64,000 nucleotides of DNA from Kuafuiihalomonas sp039024635 (GCA_039024635.1 JBCCQA010000004.1:124001-188000); one strand, 5' to 3'. Shown: positions 53,599-62,412, numbered from the stretch's first letter. Notes: generated from the sequence alone by a model not told the origin. Translations and numbers: made by a program.

Positions 53599-53694
53599 TC
53601 GAGCAATGGGCTGAGCGGACCAGAAGCAAAAAGCGGTTCGGATGGCTCGTCAGAAGACGCTCACGGCTCAGCGCCCGCTCAGCCCATTGCTCGA
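53599..53694 (-). promoter_or_regulatory. Long perfect inverted repeat in the rpsO-pnp intergenic region
   Basis: TCGAGCAATGGGCTGAGCGG at 53599-53618 and its exact reverse complement at 53675-53694, 20 bp with no mismatch, 56-nt loop. In the rpsO-pnp transcript this makes a long double-stranded stem about 90 nt before the pnp start. In E. coli the same gap has an RNase III-cleaved stem through which PNPase controls its own mRNA, so the same role is inferred. No T-tract follows the stem on the minus strand. Confidence 0.75.
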
Positions 53695-53791
53695 CCTACC
53701 CACGGGCGGACCCAATATCGCCCTTCCGCTCTCGAAGGTCCACCCCGAGACCAGGCTTGGTGTCCGTTCCCTACTCCCCAAGTAATTGTGG

Positions 53792-54061
53792 CTACTTACG
53801 CAATCCGAGCTCTTTGATGAGCGACTGGTAGCGGGTTTCGCTGCGACCCTTCAAATAGTCGAGTAGACGGCGCCGACGACCCACCATTTGAAGGAGCCCT
53901 CGACGGCTGTGATGGTCCTTCTTGTGGGTCTGAAAGTGCCGCTGTAGGTCGTTTATCCGCTCCGTTAGGAGGGCTACCTGGACCTCGGGACTACCCGTAT
54001 CGCCTGCATCTCGACCGAACTTCTCGATCACGTTTTTTTTGCGTTCCGACAGCAAAGACAT
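53792..54061 (-). CDS. rpsO: 30S ribosomal protein S15
   Basis: Primary 16S rRNA-binding protein, 89 aa, universal length. GDTGSPEVQVALLTERINDLQRHFQTHKKDHHSRRGL and RRRLLDYLKGRSETRYQSLIKELGLRK are textbook S15. Shine-Dalgarno GAGGAAG precedes the ATG. It lies between truB and pnp as in most proteobacteria. Confidence 0.98.
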   Translation of the reverse strand: MSLLSERKKNVIEKFGRDAGDTGSPEVQVALLTERINDLQRHFQTHKKDHHSRRGLLQMVGRRRRLLDYLKGRSETRYQSLIKELGLRK

Positions 54062-54116
54062 GCGCTTCTTCCTCTTCTTTTGAGCCGCGGGACGCTACGG
54101 GAGGCATCTGGGCCTG

Positions 54117-55001
54117 TCAACTCGACACCTGATCCGGGGTTTGGAGGACGCAAAGGTACCTCAGGGGCTCATTCGCCTCCTGCCGCTGGGCGACGCCCAA
54201 GAGACCCCATCGGGGATTCACTAGGCCCACGGGGCCGTCCGGCGTCCCTGGAGGCGGCTCCACGGGCTGACCTCGCACGATACGCTGACTGCTTCGTTCA
54301 TCGACCTCCACCCAGGCTGGGAGGGCCTCGATCAGCGGTCTGAGGTCGTCTACTCCAAATTCCTCAAGGGCGTGGGCTTCCTCCACCGAGAATGCGCCGA
54401 TCCTGGTCCGCCTCAGCACGGAAACATGGGCAGGTAGCCCAATGGCCTGGCCGAGCTGAACTCCTAGCGTCCGGATGTAGGTTCCCTTGGACACCTGGGC
54501 CTCGATGTGAACTTCGGGACCCTCCACCCCGAGGACGCGGAGGCAGCGGATCTCGACCGACCTACGGGGCCGCGTGACCTCTTCTCCCCGGCGGGCCTTC
54601 CGGTAGAGCCGCTCACCGTCGACCTTGACGGCCGAGAATGCGGGGACAGTCTGCTCGAGGCGGCCCTCCAGCCGGAGCGCCGCCTCCCGGACCGCTGCCT
54701 CCAGGGCAGGCCCGGCGGCCACCAGGACCTCTTCCACCGTTTCACCCTCCGCATCCTCAGTCGTCGTAGAGCGGCCCAGCCGAACCGTCGCCTCGTAGGT
54801 CTTGTGCTCCGCCTCGATGAAGCGGAGCAGCTTGGTGCCCGGACCGACGCCCAAGACGAGCAGACCCGTCGCCGCTGGATCCAAGGTGCCGGCATGACCG
54901 ACCCTCTTGATGCCCAGCCTTCGCCGCACCCTGCTCACGACGTCGTGGCTGCTGAGACCCGCTGGCTTGTCCACCAGAAGCAGCCCGGTCGGCACCACCA
55001 C
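54117..55001 (-). CDS. truB: tRNA pseudouridine-55 synthase
   Basis: Makes the T-loop pseudouridine-55 of tRNAs; 294 aa. GLLLVDKPAGLSSHDVV at the start, catalytic Asp41 region in GHAGTLDPAATGLLVLGVG, and the thumb/PUA-like C-terminus. The frame opens with three consecutive GTG codons at 55001, any of which could initiate; rbfA ends 2 nt upstream. Confidence 0.96.
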   Translation of the reverse strand: MVVPTGLLLVDKPAGLSSHDVVSRVRRRLGIKRVGHAGTLDPAATGLLVLGVGPGTKLLRFIEAEHKTYEATVRLGRSTTTEDAEGETVEEVLVAAGPALEAAVREAALRLEGRLEQTVPAFSAVKVDGERLYRKARRGEEVTRPRRSVEIRCLRVLGVEGPEVHIEAQVSKGTYIRTLGVQLGQAIGLPAHVSVLRRTRIGAFSVEEAHALEEFGVDDLRPLIEALPAWVEVDERSSQRIVRGQPVEPPPGTPDGPVGLVNPRWGLLGVAQRQEANEPLRYLCVLQTPDQVSS

Positions 55002-55003
55002 GA

Positions 55004-55393
55004 TCAGCCTTCTCCGTCCTCCGCCACCTCTCGAAGCAGAGCCTCTACACGAGCGCCGTAGGCAATGCTGTCATCGTAGGAGAACTGGAGCTTGGGCGTG
55101 AAGCGGAGGGCCAAGCGGCGGCCGACCTCCCGCTGAAGCATCGGGCCAGCCGACTGAAGTCCTTCCAGGACGGCCTGGGGGCTCTCATCGTCTTCGGGGC
55201 TGGGGAAGCTCGACACGAAGACCTTGGCGTACTTGAGATCCGAGGACATCTCGACTCCGGTTACGGTCACCATGACGTCCTCGAGACGGGCGTCCTTCAC
55301 GCTCCCGTCGAGCAACAGCTCGCTGATGCAGGCCTTCACCTGGTCGGCGACCTGAACCATCCGGTTGCTCGGTCCCTTGCTTCGGCGCGCCAT
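55004..55393 (-). CDS. rbfA: Ribosome-binding factor A
   Basis: KH-type 30S maturation factor, 129 aa. It shows RMVQVADQVKACISELL, VMVTVTGVEMSSDLKYAKVFVS and RRLALRFTPKLQFSYDDSI, all conserved in RbfA. Three nt separate it from ylxP and two from truB, so it is tightly coupled. Confidence 0.95.
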   Translation of the reverse strand: MARRSKGPSNRMVQVADQVKACISELLLDGSVKDARLEDVMVTVTGVEMSSDLKYAKVFVSSFPSPEDDESPQAVLEGLQSAGPMLQREVGRRLALRFTPKLQFSYDDSIAYGARVEALLREVAEDGEG

Positions 55394-55396
55394 GGT

Positions 55397-55690
55397 TCAG
55401 AAGTGAATCAGCTCCAAGCGGGTGTCGAGGACGTCGGCCATGCCCGCCCCGATTCGCTCGGTCGCATCGAGGACCTTGTCGAGGACCGAATTGGCCACAC
55501 CTGCATCGTTGGACACGACGCTGACGCCTATCACGGCCCGATTGAAGGTCTCGTTCTGTTCGACCTCGGCCACCGAGGCCTTGAAGTTGTTCTGCAGCCG
55601 ATTGACGACCTTGCGCACTACGCTCCGCTTCTCCTTCAAGGAGAAGGCACCAGGGATGCCCAGCGTGATCTCGAGGACCCCGACGACCAT
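55397..55690 (-). CDS. ylxP: DUF503 family protein YlxP
   Basis: A 97-aa DUF503 protein: MVVGVLEITLGIPGAFSLKEKRSVVRKVVNRLQNNFKASVAEVE matches the family consensus start to finish. It has a small alpha/beta fold and is commonly found between infB and rbfA; a role in ribosome assembly is assumed from this location. Confidence 0.92.
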   Translation of the reverse strand: MVVGVLEITLGIPGAFSLKEKRSVVRKVVNRLQNNFKASVAEVEQNETFNRAVIGVSVVSNDAGVANSVLDKVLDATERIGAGMADVLDTRLELIHF

Positions 55691-55706
55691 GAGCTGGAAC
55701 CGTTGC

Positions 55707-58700
55707 TCAGGGCCGAGCTTCGTCCGAGCCGATGGGCTCGTCCAGAGCCGCCTCCGTCATCACGACCTCGTAGGCCTCGATGATGTCGCCTTCCTTGACG
55801 TCGTTGAATCGCTCGATCCCCATGCCGCACTCGAAGCCCTCGCGAACCTCACGGACGTCGTCCTTGAAGCGCTTCAGGCTCGAAAGCTTGCCATCGTAAA
55901 TGGGCCGACTGTCTCTGAGAAGACGAACGTTGGCGTTGCGGTTGATGATCCCGTCCACGACCGCACAGCCCGCGATGGTCCCCACTTTGGGAACATTAAA
56001 GGTCTGCCTGACCTCGGCCCGGCCGAGGTACTTCTCCTTCTCGACGGGAGACAGCAAGCCCTGCATGGCCAGCTTCACCTCGTCCACGGCCTCGTAGATG
56101 ATGCTGTAGGTCCGGATGTCGACGCCGCTCGAGCGTGCCGCCTTGAGGGCTTTGGTGTCGGGACGCACGCCGAAACCGATGATGATAGCCTCAGAAGCCA
56201 CCGCGAACTCGACGTCCGATTCCACAACCGCGCCCACGCCGCCGCTGATGACCGACACTTTCACCTTTTGGGTGGTCAAAGCCTGGAGCGAATCCTTTAG
56301 GGCTTCGACCGAGCCCTGGACGTCGGCCTTGATGATGATTCGGAGCTCTTTTTGCTCCTCACCTTCGGCCTGCGCGAAGATGTCCTGCAGCGAAACCTTC
56401 GAGGAGCCGGTCAGCTCGGCCGCCCGTCGTTTCTCACGACGGTGAGCGACCAACTCCTTGGCCGCAGCCAGAGAGCTTGCGACTCGAAGTTCGTCGCCCG
56501 GCGAGGGCACGCCGTCCAAGCCCAGAATCTCTACCGGCGTCGAAGGACCTGCCGCCTTCGCCTGCTTGCCGCCGTCGGTGATCATGGCGCGGACCTTGCC
56601 CTGGCACTCACCCGCCACGACTAGATCCCCTTTTCGTAGGGTGCCCTCTTTCACGAGCACAGTCGCCACGGGGCCCCGCCCCTTGTGGACGTGGCCTTCG
56701 ACCACTGCCCCGACGGCCGGAACTTCTTCGTTGGCCTTGAGCTCCATGATCTCGCTTTGCAGCGCCAGTTGCTCCAACAGGTCGTCGACGCCCGCCCCGG
56801 TCTTGGCCGAGATTTTCCGCATCAGAACGTCGCCGCCCCACTCCTCCACGAGGATGCCGTGGTCGGCGAGCTGCTGGAGGACTCGATCGGGATTGGCCTC
56901 TGGCTTATCGATCTTGTTGACGGCCACCAGTAGCGGAACGTCAGCCGACTTGGCGTGCTCGATGGCCTCCTTGGTCTGGGGCATCACACCGTCGTCGGCC
57001 GCCACCACCAAGATGATGATATCGGTGATATTCGCGCCTCGGGCGCGCATCTGAGAGAAGGCCGCGTGACCAGGCGTGTCGAGAAAGGTCACGTCCCCCA
57101 TGGAGGTCCCGACCTTGTAGCCCGCGATGCGTTGGGTGATGCCACCCGCTTCGCCGGCCGCCACGTTGGCCTTCCGTATGTAGTCTAGAAGAGAGGTCTT
57201 CCCATGGTCGACGTGGCCCATGACGGTCACTACCGGCGCCCTGGGCGTCGCATTCTCGTCCACGGTCTCGGTCTCGTCACCGGCCGCCAGGTGCTCCGAC
57301 TCATCGAAGACCTTGGACACGATCTCGTAGCCCATCTCCTCGCAGACAAGGGCCGCCGTGTCGTGGTCGATGGGCTGGTTGATGCCCGCCATCACGCCCT
57401 GACGCATGAGCCAGGAAATGATCTGCGTGGCCTTGACGCCCATCTGCTGGGACAGCTCGGCCGCGGTGATGGTGTCGCCGATCTGGATCGGCTGCTTAGC
57501 GACCGGCGTCGTGGGCTCGGTCTTCTGCTTACTGCGCTTCGTCTTGGGCCTCTTACGATTCGGCGCGGGGTAGTACACTTGGCCGCGGCGGTGCTCGAGC
57601 AGGTCCTTGGCCGACATCTCTTCTCGTCGGCGGCCGGGACTGCGCTTGTTCTTCGCGTTTTCCTTGCGAACGTCCACCAGCTCCTTCCGCTTCCCGCTGG
57701 CGTCGGTTCGAACTACCAGCTCGGTGACGGGGGAGGCAGGTTGCGGGGCTTGTTCCGTTTTTCCCCAGTCCTTGGGCGGCTCGGGCCGCTTCGACTGCTT
57801 GAGTCGAGCTTTGAGAATGCTCGGATCGATGCGTCGCAGGACCTTGGTCTCGGGTTCGACCTGCTTCTTGGCCGAGACGGCCGGAGATGACGGCGGTGGC
57901 GGGGCCACGCGCTGCCGTTCGTCGTCGTCCTCGCGCTCGCCGAAGTCGAACTCCTCGAAGGCCAGATCGCCGATGTCGGGCTTTTCGTCGTCGTCTTCGT
58001 AGTCCTCACGACGACGGTCCAGCCGGTCCTCTCGACGATCGTCGTCGTCGGGCGAGGAGGCCGTCGTCGCTGGGTCGGACCGAGCCGAGACTTCCTCCGC
58101 CTTCTCGATGGGCTCGGCGACGGTTTTCGTCTCCGCTGCGGGCGGGGCCACCTCGACTTCGGTCTGGGCAGGAACCGGGAGTCCTTCATCAGGGGCCTGC
58201 ATCTCGACCGGCTCGACGGAGGGCTGGGTTTCAGGGGCTTCGGCCACCGGCGGAGTCTCCGGTGGAGCCTCGGCCGCCGGAGCCTGGGCTTCGACCGGAG
58301 CGCTCTCGGACGGCGCAGCCGCTTCGGCGCGCACTTCGGTCTCGGCGGGCTTCTCGACCTTGGCCTCAGGCTCGAGCGGACGTGCCGGTCGTGCGGTGCG
58401 GGCCGGCCGTGCCACCCGGACTTCGGGCTTGGGCGGCGGCGGGGCCTCTTGGACTGGGGCGGGGGGAGCGGCGGCCTCGCTTTCGGCCTCGGACTCCGGA
58501 GAACGGCGACGAACGACGGTCACGGTTTCGCCATCGTCACCCTTGCGACGACGTACGACGGCCTCGCCCCCGTCCTTGGAGCGCCTTCGGATGACCGTCC
58601 GGCTTACGCGACGTTCGTCGGTCTTGGCCTTGCGGTCTTCTTCGGCCTTCTTCAAAGCTTCACGAACAGCGTCCTCGTCGACGGTCGACGAGTGGGACTT

Positions 58701-58793
58701 GACCTCGAAACCCAGCTTCTGGAGCTGATCGATCAAGTCCCGGTTCTGATAGCCCAGCTCCTTGGCCAGCTCGAATATCCGCTTCTTCCCCAT
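55707..58793 (-). CDS. infB: Translation initiation factor IF-2
   Basis: GTPase that brings fMet-tRNA to the 30S subunit; 1028 aa. The N-terminus has an IF2-N motif (KKRIFELAKELGYQNRDLIDQLQKLGFEVKSHSST), then a very long low-complexity Pro/Ala/Glu linker (about 110-330) with an acidic Asp/Glu-rich centre, a second IF2-N domain near 440-490, and the G domain: VMGHVDHGKTSLLDYI near 521, DTPGHAAF, NKIDKPEANP. Domains II-IV follow with the fMet-tRNA-binding C-terminus (RDSRPIYDGKLSSLKRFKDDV). Shine-Dalgarno GAGG upstream. Confidence 0.97.
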   Translation of the reverse strand: MGKKRIFELAKELGYQNRDLIDQLQKLGFEVKSHSSTVDEDAVREALKKAEEDRKAKTDERRVSRTVIRRRSKDGGEAVVRRRKGDDGETVTVVRRRSPESEAESEAAAPPAPVQEAPPPPKPEVRVARPARTARPARPLEPEAKVEKPAETEVRAEAAAPSESAPVEAQAPAAEAPPETPPVAEAPETQPSVEPVEMQAPDEGLPVPAQTEVEVAPPAAETKTVAEPIEKAEEVSARSDPATTASSPDDDDRREDRLDRRREDYEDDDEKPDIGDLAFEEFDFGEREDDDERQRVAPPPPSSPAVSAKKQVEPETKVLRRIDPSILKARLKQSKRPEPPKDWGKTEQAPQPASPVTELVVRTDASGKRKELVDVRKENAKNKRSPGRRREEMSAKDLLEHRRGQVYYPAPNRKRPKTKRSKQKTEPTTPVAKQPIQIGDTITAAELSQQMGVKATQIISWLMRQGVMAGINQPIDHDTAALVCEEMGYEIVSKVFDESEHLAAGDETETVDENATPRAPVVTVMGHVDHGKTSLLDYIRKANVAAGEAGGITQRIAGYKVGTSMGDVTFLDTPGHAAFSQMRARGANITDIIILVVAADDGVMPQTKEAIEHAKSADVPLLVAVNKIDKPEANPDRVLQQLADHGILVEEWGGDVLMRKISAKTGAGVDDLLEQLALQSEIMELKANEEVPAVGAVVEGHVHKGRGPVATVLVKEGTLRKGDLVVAGECQGKVRAMITDGGKQAKAAGPSTPVEILGLDGVPSPGDELRVASSLAAAKELVAHRREKRRAAELTGSSKVSLQDIFAQAEGEEQKELRIIIKADVQGSVEALKDSLQALTTQKVKVSVISGGVGAVVESDVEFAVASEAIIIGFGVRPDTKALKAARSSGVDIRTYSIIYEAVDEVKLAMQGLLSPVEKEKYLGRAEVRQTFNVPKVGTIAGCAVVDGIINRNANVRLLRDSRPIYDGKLSSLKRFKDDVREVREGFECGMGIERFNDVKEGDIIEAYEVVMTEAALDEPIGSDEARP

Positions 58794-58827
58794 AACCTCT
58801 GGTGGTCCTCGCCCTCTTTAGCCCGGG

Positions 58828-59451
58828 CTATGCCTCACGGGCCCCCTCGTTGGTCAACCGTTGATGACGCTCCCCGTCGTTCGACAGACGCTCAGCGAAT
58901 ACGCTCGGGAGTACCCCCAACACCGCGGTCGGTCCTCGTCCAAGTCGAGCCCCGAAGCTCTCGCTCGAGCCGAATCGGAGGACAGGGACGGTACCCGCCG
59001 CCTTCCTGACTTGGCGAGCGGTTCGTTCGCTCGCATCCCTGGACAGCACCACGACCGAGGAAGCGGAACGGCCGAGGGCGGCCGAAACTTCCTCCAACCC
59101 GATGACCAGTTTCCCAGCCCGCCGAGCAAGGCCGAGGTGGTCGAGCATGCGGGCCTCGAGACGGGTCGCCACCGACTCCAGGAAGAGCTGAGCCTCGGGC
59201 TCGGGGCCGCTCCATCCCTTGAAGAGGCGGCGAAGGCCCTTGGCCGTCAGCGCCTGGAGGATGACCTCTCGATCCGGAGACACGTGAAGGCCCCGGCCGG
59301 GGGCCTTTCCGCTCAGATCAACCTGAGGCCGACCCTCCGGATCGAGGACCATTCGCAGCAGGCGCGACTTCGGCTGACGCCTGCGGGTCCACGCGCACAT
59401 CCGAATCGGCTCCGGGCTTTGCTGCGTCTGTCCCAAGTCATCCATCCACAT
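58828..59451 (-). CDS. YlxR-YlxQ (L7Ae-like) fusion protein
   Basis: A 207-aa protein joining two normally separate small genes of this operon. Residues 15-75 are YlxR/DUF448 (RMCAWTRRRQPKSRLLRMVLD ... GRGLHVSPDREVI); residues 100-185 resemble the L7Ae/YlxQ fold (LDHLGLARRAGKLVIGLEEVSAALGRSASSVVVLSRDASERT). Both parts bind RNA in known homologs. YlxR usually starts xRxCxxC; here the second Cys is Thr (MCAWTRRR). Between nusA (29 nt) and infB (34 nt). Confidence 0.88.
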   Translation of the reverse strand: MWMDDLGQTQQSPEPIRMCAWTRRRQPKSRLLRMVLDPEGRPQVDLSGKAPGRGLHVSPDREVILQALTAKGLRRLFKGWSGPEPEAQLFLESVATRLEARMLDHLGLARRAGKLVIGLEEVSAALGRSASSVVVLSRDASERTARQVRKAAGTVPVLRFGSSESFGARLGRGPTAVLGVLPSVFAERLSNDGERHQRLTNEGAREA

Positions 59452-59480
59452 GCGTCCACGTCCTCCGCGCCGGCCATGGC

Positions 59481-61124
59481 TCAGGCCTGAGCCGCCGACT
59501 CGGCCTCATCCATCAGGAGTTCGGAGGGCTCATAGCCGTCTTCGGGGCCTGCACCATCGCTGGAGGGTTCCACGGCCTCCCCGGCCCCTTCCTTGGCCAA
59601 GAAGATACCGGCCGCATGACGAAGCTGATCGAGGGTCTCCCGTTCGATTCCCGACTTCTCGCTCACGAGGTCGAGACGCTGCAGATCGACCAGGTCTTCC
59701 ACGAAGTAGATCCGAGCCCTCTCCAGCTGAGCGGCTACTTCCTCCCCCACGCCTTTGACCCGGTACAGCCGGTCCGCCTCCGACATGCGCTCCTTGCGGG
59801 CGTCGACATCCCGGAACATCGCCAGGGCCTCGTCTCGAGCCTGACGGTGGGATTCGACCTTCTTCTCGGCGCTCTCCTTCTTCTCCACCTCGACCACCCG
59901 CTCGGCGTCCTTTTTGAGGCGAGCGCCCATCTCCTCCCCGATGCCCGGGATCTTGGCCAGGAAGTCGAGCTCGGTATCGAGGATGTCCTGCGCCGAGCGG
60001 ACGCCGTAGTTGTACAGCGTCTGCATGTGGATATCGTTCACACCCTCCAGCCGGCCTAGGCTCTCGAAGGCCCGGTCTTTGATCTCGCGAACCTTGGACT
60101 CCGAGATGATGTCGAGACGCCAACCGGTGAGCTGAGAAGCCAGGCGCACGTTCTGTCCCCTTCGACCGATGGCTAAAGAGAGCTGGTCGTCCGGAACGAT
60201 GAGCTCCATGGCATGGTTGGATTCGTCCATGAGGACGCGGCTCACTTCGGCCGGGGCCAAGGCGTTGCAGACGAATCGAGCCACGTCTTCATCCCAAGGC
60301 ACGATGTCGACCTTCTCGCCTCGGAGCTCCTGGACCACTGCCTGGACCCTCGAGCCCTTCATGCCGACGCAGGCACCCACCGGATCCACATCCCGGTCGC
60401 TCGAAGAGACGGCGATCTTGGAGCGGGCGCCGGGCTCACGTGCCGCCGCCTCGATCTTCACGATGCCCTCGTAGATTTCGGGCACCTCGACCTCGAACAG
60501 CTTCACGAGAAGCCCGGGAGAGGTCCGAGAGAGAACGATCTGGGACCCACGAGCCTGCTTGTTGACGTCGAGAACGTAGGCCTGGATTCGGTCCCCGACT
60601 CGGTAGAACTCTCTGTTGCACTGCTCACGGATCGGGAGCACCGCTTCGGCCCGCCCCAAGTCCACGATCAGATTGCCCCGCTCGAAGCGCCGAACGACGC
60701 CCGTCGCCAACTCGTCGGCTCGGTCCTTGTACTCCTCGAAGACGTTCTCGCGCTCAGCTTCCCTGACCCGCTGGATGATGACCTGCTTGGCGGTCTGGGC
60801 CGCGATTCGTCCCAGGTCCTTCTTCTCGATCTTCAGACCCAGGGAGTCACCGACTTCACAGTCGGGATCGAGCTCCCTAGCTTCGTCGAAGAGGATCTGC
60901 GTCGCAGGGTTGTCGATCTCGTCGACCACCGTTCGGAACTCGAACAGCTCCACTTCTCCCGTCTCTTCGATGAACTGGGCCTCGATGTCCCTTTCCAAGC
61001 CAAAGACCTTTCGGGCCGCCGTCAACATGGCGGCCTCCAGGGCCTCGACCAGGATGTCGCGGGAGATGCTCTTGTCGGTGGCCACTTGGCCCAGCACCGA
61101 ATTCAGATTCTCGAGATCCATCAT
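59481..61124 (-). CDS. nusA: Transcription termination/antitermination factor NusA
   Basis: RNA polymerase-binding factor, 547 aa. An N-terminal RNAP-binding domain (1-130), S1 (about 138-205, GVVRRFERGNLIVDLGRAEAVLP), KH1 and KH2 (VGACVGMKGSRVQAVVQELRGEKVDIV, then SLAIGRRGQNVRLASQLTGWRLDI), and two C-terminal helix-hairpin-helix acidic repeats as in E. coli (LYNYGVRSAQDIL; LYRVKGVGEEVAAQLERA). A charged coiled linker separates the repeats. AAGGAC Shine-Dalgarno. 23 nt after rimP. Confidence 0.97.
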   Translation of the reverse strand: MMDLENLNSVLGQVATDKSISRDILVEALEAAMLTAARKVFGLERDIEAQFIEETGEVELFEFRTVVDEIDNPATQILFDEARELDPDCEVGDSLGLKIEKKDLGRIAAQTAKQVIIQRVREAERENVFEEYKDRADELATGVVRRFERGNLIVDLGRAEAVLPIREQCNREFYRVGDRIQAYVLDVNKQARGSQIVLSRTSPGLLVKLFEVEVPEIYEGIVKIEAAAREPGARSKIAVSSSDRDVDPVGACVGMKGSRVQAVVQELRGEKVDIVPWDEDVARFVCNALAPAEVSRVLMDESNHAMELIVPDDQLSLAIGRRGQNVRLASQLTGWRLDIISESKVREIKDRAFESLGRLEGVNDIHMQTLYNYGVRSAQDILDTELDFLAKIPGIGEEMGARLKKDAERVVEVEKKESAEKKVESHRQARDEALAMFRDVDARKERMSEADRLYRVKGVGEEVAAQLERARIYFVEDLVDLQRLDLVSEKSGIERETLDQLRHAAGIFLAKEGAGEAVEPSSDGAGPEDGYEPSELLMDEAESAAQA

Positions 61125-61147
61125 TACGTCCTTCGCTCAAAGAGCGC

Positions 61148-61645
61148 TCAAAACTCCAACAAGGGCTCCAGGTTCGCTTTCGCGACCTCGCTCAACTGAA
61201 TCGTGAAGCGTTGTCCATCTTCCAGGCTCAAGGTCAGCCGTTCGTCCTCGAAGCCCTCCAAGAGTCCGGTGTAGGTTCGGCGCCCGTCCTTCTTCTCGAA
61301 GGTCTTCACCTTGATGCGACTGCCGAGCTCTCGAGAGAAGTGGTGCGCTTTGGTGAGGGGTCGGAACAGGCCGGGCGACGACACCTCCAAACGGTAGGCG
61401 CCGGGGATGGCGTCTTCCACGTCAAGGAGGTCGCCCACCACGCGACTGACCCTCTGACAGTCATCCACCGACACCCCCTGCTCCTTGGTCCCGGGAGGAA
61501 TGCTGTCGATGTACAGCCGAAGAACGGTCCCCCGGCCCTCGCCCACCCACTCCGCATCGATGAGCTCGTAGCGCTCTGCTTCGAGAACAGGCTCGACGAG
61601 CTCGGTAACGCGCTCGCGGATCTGGATGGCTCGGCTGAAGCTCAT
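61148..61645 (-). CDS. rimP: Ribosome maturation factor RimP
   Basis: Small 30S assembly factor, 165 aa, first gene of the translation operon. The family markers YELIDAEWVGEGRGTVLRLYID, VSVDDCQRVSRVVGDLLDVED and YRLEVSSPGLFRPL are all present, followed by the C-terminal SH3-like domain. The ATG at 61645 gives family length; the frame is open upstream through the leader but carries no similarity. A terminator-like hairpin lies 25 nt upstream. Confidence 0.95.
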   Translation of the reverse strand: MSFSRAIQIRERVTELVEPVLEAERYELIDAEWVGEGRGTVLRLYIDSIPPGTKEQGVSVDDCQRVSRVVGDLLDVEDAIPGAYRLEVSSPGLFRPLTKAHHFSRELGSRIKVKTFEKKDGRRTYTGLLEGFEDERLTLSLEDGQRFTIQLSEVAKANLEPLLEF

Positions 61646-61669
61646 GGTGCTTCCGGTCCCCCAGAAACG

Positions 61670-61704
61670 AAAAAAGGTGGGAAGCCCGGGGGCCCCCACC
61701 TTCC
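61670..61704 (-). terminator. Terminator-like hairpin in the rimP leader (candidate attenuator)
   Basis: On the minus strand AAGGTGGG (61702-61695), a 13-nt loop, CCCACCTT (61681-61674), running into six T residues (61675-61670). This is a canonical intrinsic terminator, yet no gene lies upstream on this strand: the neighbour at 61805 is divergent. It must therefore act within the leader of rimP-nusA-infB. An alternative pairing, GGAAG (61704-61700) with CTTCC (61684-61680), would exclude it. Confidence 0.75.
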
Positions 61705-61729
61705 AACCGTAGCCGGAGGGTATGGCCCG

Positions 61730-61758
61730 CTTATGCGCTTTTTGGACCCGCCTCGCAA
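61730..61758 (-). promoter_or_regulatory. Candidate promoter of the rimP-nusA-infB operon
   Basis: Minus strand TTGCGA (61758-61753), exactly 17 bp, CATAAG (61735-61730). Transcription would begin near 61723, about 20 nt before the attenuator hairpin, leaving a leader of about 80 nt before rimP. Confidence 0.5.
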
Positions 61759-61804
61759 GCGAGAATGCGTCGCACGTCGGCCAGGATTTCCGTAGACCGG
61801 GGCC

Positions 61805-62377
61805 ATGGACACGCTGGAGGCGATTCGTTCCCGGCGCTCGGTGAAGCCCGAGCACATGCGCAGTGATCCCGTGCCGGACCCGGTTATCCAAGAACTCCTC
61901 GAGGCGGCCAACTGGGCCCCTTCTCACGGCCACACCGAACCCTGGCGCTTCGTCGGTTTTCGAGGCGAGACCCGGGCCGCCCTCGTGGACGCGATGTGCG
62001 AGGCGAAGCTTCCCCCAGGCCAGCCCGCATGGTCCGCCGTCGACCCCAGGCGAGAGAGGATTCGACGCAAGGTGATGACCGCGCCCTTATGCCTGGCCAT
62101 CGTGTGCGCGGTCTCGACCTTGCCCAAGATCCAGGAGCACGAGGAGCTCGCATCGACGGCGATGGCGGTTCAAAATCTCCACTTGGCGGCCCGCGCACGG
62201 GGGCTCGGTGGCTTTTGGTCCAGCGGCAAGAAGGCGGCCGCCCCCAGCATGGCGCGTTTTCTGAAGTTGGCCCCGAACGAACGATGCCTCGGCTTCTTCT
62301 ACCTCGGTTATCCCGCCGTCGAGTGGCCCACCAGCTTGCGGGGACCGGTCGGGGAGAAGGTGCGCTGGTACGGCTGA
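61805..62377 (+). CDS. Nitroreductase family protein
   Basis: FMN-dependent NAD(P)H oxidoreductase, 190 aa. RSRRSVKPEHM near the N-terminus binds the FMN phosphate, ANWAPSHGHTEPWRFV is the family motif, and the GLGGFWSSG / FLKLAPNERCLGFFYLGYP block is the C-terminal FMN site. Usual length. TAGACC ends 6 nt before the ATG, as in zapA. Physiological substrate unknown. Divergent from rimP; followed by an intrinsic terminator overlapping its stop codon. Confidence 0.9.
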   Translation: MDTLEAIRSRRSVKPEHMRSDPVPDPVIQELLEAANWAPSHGHTEPWRFVGFRGETRAALVDAMCEAKLPPGQPAWSAVDPRRERIRRKVMTAPLCLAIVCAVSTLPKIQEHEELASTAMAVQNLHLAARARGLGGFWSSGKKAAAPSMARFLKLAPNERCLGFFYLGYPAVEWPTSLRGPVGEKVRWYG

Positions 62378-62412
62378 GGTCGTTTTCCGACCTCGCCTTT
62401 CTTTTCTTTGCT
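62376..62412 (+). terminator. Intrinsic terminator of the nitroreductase gene
   Basis: GAGGTCG (62376-62382), loop TTTTC, CGACCTC (62388-62394), then a pyrimidine run (gcctttcttttcttt). The first stem base overlaps the TGA stop codon. Confidence 0.75.
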
